35,665 bases of DNA, taken from NCBI GenBank assembly GCA_020650975.1, contig JAIPMN010006308.1, positions 1-35,665 of the forward strand, in the 5' to 3' direction. The notes beneath the pieces are model-generated. The model was not told where the DNA came from and did not search any database. It saw nothing but the letters and a program-made list of their open reading frames with translations. Position numbers and translations under genes: made by a program. The stretch comes from Apostichopus californicus (Eukaryota > Echinodermata > Holothuroidea > Aspidochirotida > Stichopodidae). Below, piece by piece: positions 11,001 through 23,000 of the stretch. Every line of letters starts with the position of its first letter. Within the stretch, counting starts at the first letter, position 1.

Positions 11001-14000
11001 TCACAAAGCTACAGGCCTGATGAGCGGTATGTACAAAGTAGTCTGCAGGCATTATACAGGCGTTTAGTTGATTGGTTTGATGAAACTTTCAAGCAAGCAG
11101 TTTGATCCATGAATGAGGCATGCAGACAAGAAGAATGATAGATGATGATGACTTAAATAATATACAATGTCAGAGGCGTTCTGCTACGATGTATATACTG
11201 AAGTACAGGCTAGCATATAAATTGCGGTTGATAGACGTTTCTAGAAAGGGGAACAATTTTTGTTTCCCCCCCTCCCCCACCCGTTGTTGACAGACATGTA
11301 GCCCATCAAACAACTTTCACTTGAACTTGATACAGCTCACAGGATCATCTGGACGAAAATTCAGAACTAACTTCGGAGGTTACGTTAACATTGCACTTTT
11401 ATGCTTGTTTCTATTATATTAGAGCTCTACAACTGATGACATTTCCCTTTATTCTAACCCTTTGTCTAAACAACCGATGACTATTGTTCTCTATTGTTTC
11501 GACAACTGGTGACAGGAATTTCTTTTGTCCCATGTCATCAGTTGTGAAGCCTTGACATGTACAGTACACACTCATTTGCAATGTTAGAGCACTCAATGGA
11601 TTTTCTACTTTGTAGACGAATGAAACTTTCCTGGTGTTCGTGGCTGATAAACATAAAGTTGTATGGTAAGATTAAATCACTCGCACCAAAACAGCCACCC
11701 CTTCTAAACCCTTACTCCTTGACCAAAAAGCTGTGTGGATGACAAAACATGATACAAGTTACCATCTGCTTTCACTCCTTCCCGTTAGAATGATTACAAA
11801 GTCCTTATCAAGTTGCCATTTATAGGAGTGAGATCAACAACCATTTTTATGCTCATTACAGAAAGTACTTCAACTCGATTCCATCGCAATATCTTCCACA
11901 ACCCCCCTCCCACTTCCCCTTGCCTCCACCACCCACCTTCACTTTTTATACTTTTCTGAATATTTATGACAGTTATGACATTGATGACAGCTTTATGAGT
12001 ATCCTTACACCTGCAACTAATTTAGGTTTGCCATGTTGTAAATCTGATCTTCCAAGGTATATAGACCCTATATACGAATGTTGAAATGAATATATGGTTA
12101 GTTCTGTTAATCTATGGATTGACTATGATTGGGCAAAATGCGGCATTGTGTTGCATTGAGTACTACTGTACTAAGGTGAAAACGAGTAGTGCCCGGAAAA
12201 AAGAAAAAAAAAATCTCGCATAACTACTGTATTTGTAATAAAGGCAGGAAAAAAAAATTTCAATAAATACCGTACATAGCAGATCTAGCAGTGATATTCT
12301 GGTCATGCCCAACAAAACATCTCATGCCAAGTGTCAGTGCATTCCTATCCTGATGGAATTTCACACATCTCAAGATAAAACTTTGGATAGAAGGATAAGT
12401 CTGTATAGTAATTTGGCAAGCCACCTTTTAATTCTTCAATTTGGCATAGATTCCTATTTTACCGAACCGGTTTGTTAATACTGGGATTCTCCATTTATTG
12501 AAAGGCATCTTGGAAAGGTAAACATAAAATGGGTTCACATTCCTGGTAGCAAGGGAGAACAGAACCTTAAAATCACAATAATTCTTTTCAACATTTTAAA
12601 GCAAAGTTATTGATGTTCAAGAGGCAACACTTACTACATTGCAATCTGTGTTGTTACATCACATACAAAACTTACGTTGTTACTTGATGCAAAACTTTTT
12701 TGGGAATTTACGGAAATGTCAGAGAAAGTTCAAATGGTTATCGATGACAATTTGATGACTGTATTTTGGATACATTTGCCATATTTGACAAAACTTTAAT
12801 TTACACCTGGCAGAGACATTTTTTTAATTTTTTTTTATAAGAGGCAACTTGATTGGTTAGTAAAGAGCTGATTAGAATGTGGCTTCTTGTTGAAAGAATT
12901 AAATGATAAAATGAGGGACACCAAATATATAGAGCAAATCCCATAACAGATTGAATCATAATGAATTTTGGTGCAGAAGGAGGAGAAAATGTCAGAAAAG
13001 TGCAACAACCATGAAAGAGTTGAAACTATCCATCACCCACAATGCACCGGGAGAATAGGAAAAGAATGATTTAAAGTTTTGGTTTCGAAGATGTGTTAAA
13101 AATTGGCGAATGTTATCGTATACCTACATGGACTAAATTATCCTGGGTTAGGGGAGGATGGCAACGTCAGAGCGAGAAGAGAAGATGCGAGAGGGTAGGT
13201 AATAAAAGTAGTGAGTAAAGAAATAATAATAGTAATAATAATAATTGTAGTAATTAATGTGAGAAAGAGAGACGAAGTATAAAAGAAAGCAAAATCCCCC
13301 CAAAACAAGGGATAGTGAGCGGAGGGGAGGGGAGTGGGGGGAGGACATTAATAAATTGTGAGTTGTGTTAATATTCATAACAAATTTAAGCATAATTCTG
13401 CAGTAGTACTGGGAAAGCAGACAATATGATCATCATGTAAGAGTCAGTCACCACTCATTAATGTATAAATTATTAAAATAAACAACAAGTGAAGACAATG
13501 TAAATATTGAAGTAAACAGTAGCTGGTTTGTTAATTTGACGAACAAAATTAAAGAACCAAAATATGCTCCCCCCCGATCCCCCCACCCCAAAAAAAGGGA
13601 AGAAAGGTAGAAAGTTACAACAGTACAGTACAATGTTGTTATTGTCACACAAAAAAATATTAAAATAGAGTGGTCACTCTCTGAAAAGTAATAAATATAT
13701 ACCAAATTTTAACATTTTAAAATACAGGGATCTCATTATGCTGAAAGTGGTTCCTTATAATTTAAATCATGGAGGAACGTTGACCCAGTTATTTCAAAGT
13801 GAACAGAGGACACCTCGATGAAAATGTAGCTTCTCTCTCCTCTGTTAAAACCAACCGAAACACTTGACTGAATATATCTGCTGCTATATGTGCTGCCATG
13901 AATGTTTTTGTTTTGTTTTCTTAATGATTTCACAAAATCCTTCACTTTTGATGGAAATGTGCTGTAAAACTGAAGTACAAAGGGAAATCCCTAGAAAGAA

Positions 14001-17000
14001 TAAATCCGAAAAACCTAGGCTGGTGTAAGTACAAAATTTCTTAAACTGTGCTTTTGTATTGTTGGATATAAAAAGAGGTCTGAAATTCTCGGCTTTGCAA
14101 AGAGTTAAATGATTTTATTAACTCCTAATAGAAGTGCTCAGAATAAAACCTGAGGTTGAGCAGAACATTACGACCATTTGCCTAGTACACCAATCACACA
14201 GCAATATGAGATGGACTTAAGTTTCTCTGATAGCTTGGAACTGCTGTAAATGTTAGGAATAATTCCAAGGGTCATTTATTTCATGATGCCATTCTAAGAC
14301 ATTTGTGCGTGATGCCACTATGGCAATGGTTTTTGAAGTGGCCTGTAAAATGCAAGGTTTGTCTGCCTGAGTTTTTGAGTCTCACTTCATGTGGCTGTTA
14401 ACTCATGACACATCTTCTTTGAAATCGCCTTACCGTAATATCACCACCACCTGGATAAATGAAGAGGCTTGCATTTTATCAATTACAAAACATGTACAGC
14501 AGTGCCTCTAGGCTACTTAAAGTAGTACTGTAAATATTTCTCAAATCTTTCCGTGCTAACCAATCGAAGAGCCTATGATTTTAATAGCAACTTACAGTAT
14601 CTCACTTTGCCAGATCGCCACATCTCTAAAGATCACTTGCCAATGTTTCAATGTACCACAGAAGATATTTATGAGCCAAAAATAGGGGGGGGGGTGGGTA
14701 CAATATCATCAAGTATTGACAGGGTAGACTTATACATCTGAATATTCTCTCACCATCAAGAAGAAACAAAAGTATCAAAAACATGGGGTGGAGGAGGGGT
14801 GGAGAAGGCAGGGGTGGGGTGTGGAAATAGGGAGAAAGAGCATGGTACATGGAAAATTATTTATCCAAAAACATTCATTAACAAACCTTGATAGTACTTA
14901 GCCCATGCCATTTAACTGCTTTTCACTTACATTTCATTTCCTATGAGAAGGTACCCGAATAAGTTGACGTACTGTACATATATATATCTATTCAACATCA
15001 CTAGTTTGTTGAATCACACAGTACACTGGCAGATGCTTCAAGGTATGCAATAATAGAAATAATTACAGAGGCAAGGAATGTTAATATGGAAGAGATATAA
15101 TTGACAAAGGAGGGAGAAACACTAAAGCAAGACATGAAAATCTAATATCTACAGATGTATTGTTTCCAAAAACAAAATAATAATAAAAAATGAACAAAAA
15201 AAAAAAAAGGCCAAACTACAATACAATCGGGTCAATGGCCATTAATTAAATGCAGGCCTATGTTCGGGGCAGAAAAGGAAGAAAACGCACACTGAAAAAA
15301 ACAAGATCAAACCATATTAGGTCAATACCTAATATGTTGAAAACAAAACAAGAAACACATAGTTGTGTGTGTATTTTTTAGCTGAGATTTGCGGAAGGGG
15401 GAGGGGGGGGGGGGGTAAATGGTGGCGCTAACAATTAAAATATCAAGCTATGGTTACACACAAACCCATACAGGGAACAAAGTTACTTTCTATAAATTAA
15501 CGGCAAGAATTATTTTACATCTAGAATGACTTTCGCAGGCCAAAAATCATGTGCAAATGCATATATCGATAACTATTTAACAGCTTATGACAATATCTCT
15601 AATGCCACATTTATCTCGTCCCCTTCCATCTTTGTTGAGAAAACATCTTCAACAGCACTAGCACGACTGCTGTCGTTAAATTTGGTTCCAATAATTTCTC
15701 CCTTTTTTATACTTTCTGCCTTTTAAAACAACAACTGCTTCTCAAAGTGATTTGTATATTATGTTTGATTTTGATACCGTGCTGTGTTCACCTAATAGAA
15801 CCCTGGTGTGCACAACCCTCTTTTTTTTTATTATTGCTTTTTTATCCCAATTTTCACTTTTAACAGCTTGGCACGCCTCCAGTAGCCTATAATGGGAATG
15901 GGTTTACGGAGAGGAGGTATCATCCCCCTTTCACTTTTGAGAAATTTTTATCTGGTTCAAGGTGCTTTGTTGCAAGATGGCATGATTCTGCAACTTTTGA
16001 AGTAATTTATGTTCAAGATTTTTTCCACTTTTTCTCGTAAAAATAATGTCAATTTTTTATTCTTCAGAATTTTTTGGCTGACCCTCCAAAATATTTTGGG
16101 ATCCCTAGAAGGGGGTAGTGACACCACTTAGAGCACAGAGGACTTAGAAACTATTTTTGAAACGCTACTTCAAAAACTGTATCCCATCATGAAGACATTG
16201 TTATTTGCTTTCAGTACAGGGCACACGAACAGCAACATATACGCTACAACCAGAGGTCTGTGGTTAACTGGACGTTACATGTGACCATCACAGACAGACA
16301 CGACATCATCTCTAATCAGTGCAGGGTTTGTGTGTAAAACAAAGCTGGTATTTGCAAAGGCTGAATAGGGAGTAAACGAAACAATATTTGCGGGACGACA
16401 GCTAGCTCGTGACAAACCTGTAATGCTGCCCTCATTCTCATTGGCAGTTGCTGGATGTATAGCGTCGCAGAGAAATGAAAAGCAAAAAAAAACTTAAAAT
16501 ATGGCACCCAAAAACTGACACGGCATAGCTTCAAATGTTTTTTTACACAAGAGAAATAATTTACCATACACCAACTGTTTATGAGGTCATCGTGAAATGT
16601 AGACTGTTGACAACGTTCACTGTGATTGTCGTGTATTTTGGTACAAAGTAAAACTGGTGAAGGTGAAAACGATAAGTGGATGGTCTGTTGTATATGGAAG
16701 ACCTATATATATGTGATACATATGTATGTATATGTATAGAATAACATTTTCTAGCATATTGTGGAGGGACAGATGTTGGAACCTTTAATTAATGACAAAT
16801 GCATTGTAGGGTTGGGTAGGGTATATTTAGAGCACACAAATAATGTGGTATCTATTTCTTTTCTTTTATCTCCATTTCTTATGAGCATGTGTCTTTTCAC
16901 AAAACTTGGCGTTTGAGAGAGTGTTACCGCACACTTTCTTTCCACAAATTGTCATATGGCTTTCATGCCCCCAACGCCCCTTTCTTTATGTATGAATAAA

Positions 17001-20000
17001 TCCATTTTTCTGAACATTAAATGGTCTAGTGCACTTCAGTGTTACCGCAAAAACAAAGTCCTAGTATAACAAGCAAACCCAACGACTGAATATTCTTCAA
17101 TAAATATTTGTAAACCTATGAGGTCATTCCCGTACCTCAGACTGTACCCCCTTACCTTACCTCCTTCCTGATCACAAGTATTGTTCAAAAGGGTCAAACA
17201 CTCTAAACATTTGTTGTAGGAACATTTCTAGTTTGAATGTTTTCATTCCTTTCTTAACCTAAAAATTGACATTTTTACAATTTAACAAAAAGTGGATCCA
17301 GGTTCCAGGTACCCCCTTTAAGAATTAACTGAAAACATAATTTTGCTCAAAAACTAGGTACATAGTACATGCGTGAAATCCATAGCACTCGTCATGTGAC
17401 AGCATTCCATTTAACAGATGGTTTCTTTTTACGCTGCTTTTCGTAATTTTTAGTAATTTCGGCATCCATCAATATTTGTCTTTCCAGGTGTACTCTTGGT
17501 AGAAATCCTGGATCCGCCACTGTAAATACATATGAATACCACGTGTATGTAGCAATTGAAATGTGGTGTAAACAGGACGAATTGTGACCACACATATGAA
17601 TACCACGTGTATGTAACACCTGAGATGTGATGTAAAGAGGATGAATTGTGGCCTTACATATGAATACCACGTGTATGTAGCAATTGAAATGTGGTGTAAA
17701 CAGGACGAATTGTGACCACACATATGAATACCATGTGTATGTAACAACTGAGATGTGGTGTAAAGAGGACAAATTGTGACCACACATATGAATACCATGT
17801 GTATGTAACAACTGAGATGTGGTGTTAAGAGGACATGTTGTGACCACACATATGAAGACCATGTGAATGTAACAACTGAGATGTGGTGTTAAAGAGGACA
17901 TGTTGTAACCACACATATGAATACCACTTGTATGTAACAACTGAGATGTGATGTAAAGAGGATGAGTTGTGACCACACATATAAAGACCACATGTATGTA
18001 ACCACTGAGATGTGATGTAAAGAGGATGAATTGTGGCCACACATATGAAGACCACGTGTATGTAACACCTGAGATGTGGTGTTAAGAGGATGAATTGTAA
18101 GCACACAAATGAATACCATGTGTATGTAACAACTGAGCTGTGGTGTTAAGAGGATGAATTGTGGCCACACATATGAAGACCACCTGTATGTAACACCTGA
18201 GATGTGGTGTAAAGAGGACATGTTGTGACCACACATATGAATACCATGTGTACGTAATAACTGAGATATGGTGATAAAAAAACGAGTTGTGATCACACAT
18301 ATGAAGACCACATGTATGTAACAACTGAAATGTGGTGTAAAGAGTGTATTCTTTTTCATGAGCCATTCTGTTATAAATGTGTACATGACAACTCTGTCCA
18401 CGTCAATGATGACTTTTGTATCAAACATACACAACAAACACATCCATGAGTGACACGACAACATTCAGCTAACATCACAGAAAGCGTGGACACTATCTCA
18501 CATCTTTTGTAAGAGTTTTCAAAAATGAAAAAAAAAACACCACATCCAAGTATCTCTTCCACAGTTTTAGACATCCAGATTGATGCAAGTTAAGATTATA
18601 ATTGTCGAATGATAGAAAATCAACAAAACAGACCAAAAAAAAAACAAACAAAGAGACCAAACAACAGACTTTCTTTCCATGAAGTTAAAGAGATTAAATC
18701 ATTAGATGAATTATAGCTAATGAGAAGAAACAATGATTGAAATGTGATGATAAGAATAAAACAACTCCGTTAACTATCTATTGGCATTAGTATATCTTGA
18801 AGTATTAGTAAACATGAATCACTCAAGTTGTAGCCACAGAGGGCAATTTTTAGCCACATACCTCTGTACTGTAGAATTTGGTTTTAACGTCAAGGGGTTT
18901 CAAAACCTGTTTGTAAAAAGGGAAGGAGAAAACTTATAATTAGGAAGTCAACAAATTCAGTGAGGAAAATTGCGAGATATTTGCGATCAGAATATTAATA
19001 GTTATCAAAATTGTATCAACATTGTATCCAAATAAGGAGTCAAAGATTGAATAATTATAAAATCATAATGACTAGTTACCAATCGGAGTGTGAAAAGATA
19101 ATAAGAATAGTAAGATTGATTGTTCTTTTGCTGTTCATATTAAAATGGATCGAATTAAACCAACCTAACATGACCGTACTTAAATTTGGACAATTAAAAT
19201 AAGTACTTAAGTAAGTACTTAAGTCATTTTGCAAAGAAAGATACGTGCGCTTATTCACGACGTCAAAACTGAGCTATAGACGTAAATGGAAACGGTATGA
19301 AGAATGAAGACAAATACCTGGAATTTGAAGAACTTCCTAAAGTACATACTGTCTCCACTCGGAGGATTATAGTTGACTGCACACACCAAGCTGAAACAAA
19401 ACACGAAACAGAACACGGTACAGGTCAGACAATGATGTACACATGTATAACAATGCAATATGACATGTATAATAAAGTTGCATTCAGCAAGAGGAAATGA
19501 GAAGGGGAGGGGGGGGGGGGGAAGAGATCTGAATTAGCTACACATTTAAGTTGCTTTCTTGATGAGTTGTAAACGTGTCGAGTGCAGGCGTGTTTATCTG
19601 TGTCAGACTGACTGTGGGTGTGCGTTTGTTTTGTATTCTGACCGAGGACTTGAACAAAAGAATTTCAGGTCCTCGAGTTGTGATTTCTAAAGAATCACCA
19701 CGTCCTCGGAAGATTTCTATTGTATGGGGTATTGTTAAGGTTAGGGTACGTGGATTTGAACAATGGAAAATACAATGGGGTCCTCGGTCTGAATGTAATA
19801 CAAACATGTGTGTACATGGGTGTGTATGTAATGCAAACCACTAAGCAAGACATATCGAGAAGGGAGCAATGTACGCATGGATCTGGTTCTTGGTTCGTTC
19901 ATTTCAGTCTGTGAACACGTTGAGGTCGCCCTTTGGTTTCTGATGAGTTGTCAACCTAGGGTATGCAATCACGATGGTGTGCTGACGTGGGCCCCCGTTG

Positions 20001-23000
20001 TCTGTGTGTGTGTTGTGTATGCAATGCACGTTTCTGTGATAAGATTTATCCAGAATGGATCTTATACTTGGAATAAACTCCCACTCAACATAAAGAATGT
20101 CGTGTCTGTAGAGATGTTCAAAACTGTTTTGAAGACACACCTGTTTTCATTGTTATGTTTACTGTTATTGTATATTGTGTACATATCTTTCACTTTCTTT
20201 TGTACAGCGCGGCGAGACTTTATTGTAAGTTGCACTATATAAGAAATGTTTATTATTATTATTATTATTATTATTAATTTGTATACCCCATATTGAGTAC
20301 TGGAAGCTTCTTGTTTCTAATGGAGGTTTAAAGTTTGAACACATATGCGGTCATCTCTGACCGCCGAGGTCAAAACTTTAGATTCTACCATAAAATCTCA
20401 AGAAGGGAATAAACAGGGATGAATCTGATCTGACACAATACAAGCTGAGAGGTACAGTCATTCCGGGCCAAATTTCTGTACGAGAAGGATTTCATTAAAA
20501 ACTGTGCACACAACGTTCTTGTACTTCAGGGACTACATTCATCCTTTTCATTTTGGATTATCCTAAATACGCAGTTTATGGGACTTTGAGCTCTGTTGAC
20601 CTTGAAAGGAAACAACATGCTGTAAGTGGATCAAAAAACACCTACAAAGTTCATCCAAGCTATACTCAACTGAATTTGACAAAGTTGTCAGACTTTCATT
20701 TCTGTTGACCTCAGGTGACCTGCGGCCTTCACAGAAAACAAGCGGAACCCTGCACTGAAAACACCAAACTGGTAACCCTGGTCCTACAAGGTTTCAGTCC
20801 AGCGACTGCTGAGAATAACGTTTCCGCAAAGAAGTACTTACATATGGGTACCAAGCTCTTTTACTTCATGCTGAATGACCTCGTCTATGCACCCCTCCGG
20901 TTCCAATTCTGGTCTTGGAGTTGCTCCGGACCCTGAGAGGGCTAACCTTTGGGAACTAGTCTGTAAATCTGTCTTGACTAAAATGTCCTTCACAATCTGG
21001 CTGCTGTCATTATGAACACTGACATAACAGGAAAATGTCTCTCCTAGGTAGATGCTCCTAAATATAAAAAAAAAAAAAATTTTGTCACAAACTTATGTTA
21101 ACTCGTTAAGGCTTTATAACGATTGTAAGTACCGCAAACTACTAAAGATCCTTTGTACAAACGTTGCTACGTACTCAGACTTGGCAAACCATTACTTTCG
21201 AGGCTCAAATTTAATTCTGCTATGCTATACAACATATATACGAAGTGTTGAGTGTTCCAAGAAGTGCATTTCCAGTACAGTACAAGCAAACACAGATTAT
21301 CAATGCACAATTATGATAAAGAAAACCCATCATATAACACCTTTTCTCAGCCTTTCTCAACTAGATTCACCACAGACAGTTAGTCACATACTGTGTGACT
21401 GTGTGACTACTTGACCCTGTAAGACAAACAGACTCACCCAAAGTTTTGAGGTAACGTGAGGAGTTCACCCAGCGCAACTGCAGGTAGACCTTGGACGCAC
21501 CCAAGTTTCGGTAACAAATCTTGCAGCCCATCAGATCCTAGATTTGGAAAAAAGAAAAGAAAGAAATGAGATATTTGTATTTGGTACTTTGAACTTTACA
21601 GAAGGAAGACATAATACTTGGAAATACCGCAAACAAATTTTTATTTTATTTCACAATAAACCACTGCAGTCACAACCTTTCCAGCAGTTACTTGCAATAT
21701 AAGGGCAATGGAACACTTGGCTAGCATTTATAGAAAATGTCTGAAGATTTGTGGGGAATGTGTAAGTACTGATACATCTAGGCAAAGAGTTGTAATAATG
21801 AAGGACAATGAAAATGTTTGTAGTCATCATGCTACCAACCAACCTCTTGAAAAGAGATGAATTTTTACAAGTTGTCACATTTCTATATAAACTGCCACTT
21901 GACCCCTCGTTATGGCATTCCACTATTTTCAACAGTCTTTCAGAAATGTCCCACCAGATTTATTCATCTTTCTTGTATTTTTCTTCTTTTTGGTTCGATA
22001 TTAGCACATTTTGACCTTTGACAGCACAAAATCAGTACCGTGTGTTAATACAATCAGCACATATACGTAGTACACTACTACTGCATGCAAAGACAAATTG
22101 AATTTATTTCATTAAAGGGTAAAGTTCACAGAAATTAATTTTTGAACAGCTCTGCAATTTTAGGTACTGTACCTACTGATGCTTACCAGTGAAGAACTGA
22201 CAGTTATAGTTATGTTATGGGAAACGGACAGCTGATGGATTTCACAAAGAAATGAAATAATAATATTATAATGATAATACATAATATAAGGGAGTTCAAT
22301 CTTTGTATTTGCTGAGGGTGCTGCATAAAAAAACTTGGGTAGAAAGTATGAGGATGAAATCACACTGAACAAGCATCAAGCAGAATTCTTTAATCAGTTT
22401 TTCAAGTTGATAAAATTGCTGAAGTTTTTTATCATATTCTATACTAAAATCCTTAATTCTTTAGCTTGACTAGTCGATTTCCATTTCAAATAAGCACAAA
22501 TTCCCGTGCCCCCCTACCCCCCCCCCCACAAAAAAATTGAAGATTAGCTTCTAACATGTGAGTCGTGAAAATATGATGAAAAGTGTTCGGGTGAGATTTG
22601 AAAAGATTCATTAATTACTTGCACATTAACTATCATTCTATTAAAATCTAGGATGCCAACCAATAGACAAAAAGCTCTGCTTTACCACAGAATGGTCAAA
22701 AACTACATCTAATACTGTCACCTACTACATTTAGAATATTTTTTTTCTCTAACTTAGACAAGACTACCAGGAAGCTAGCATAATTCTTCATGGAAAATTG
22801 ACCACACCTCTAGAGAAGATGTCTTGTTGCTCACAAATAACCGGACAGGACAAAACAAAAGATGGCTTTGTTAGTCTCATCACTGTGGAATCAAAAGAAA
22901 GAAAAAAGAAAGACATTTTAGAAATGGGTAAAGTTTGTTGTATTCGATAAAACATGAATTTTCACGTCACAACTTAACCAGAGGCTTTAAACCTGAAATG

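Noticed and set aside
15526-15726. 66-codon plus-strand frame beginning [18 protein letters not shown]
   Set aside because: Balanced composition but no family recognised and no splice partners; the opposite strand is also open, so it may be a decayed transposon fragment.
17392-18464. Long minus-strand frames (up to 216 codons) with repeated HMCGHN / SCYIHVVFI motifs
   Set aside because: They cover the 64-bp minisatellite. The repeat length is not a multiple of 3, so all frames cycle through the same words; no start, domain or splice support.
21052-21414. 120-codon plus-strand frame
   Set aside because: It lies in TRAPPC13 intron 3, has no recognisable domain, and begins in an A-rich tract that is the pyrimidine tract of TRAPPC13 exon 4.
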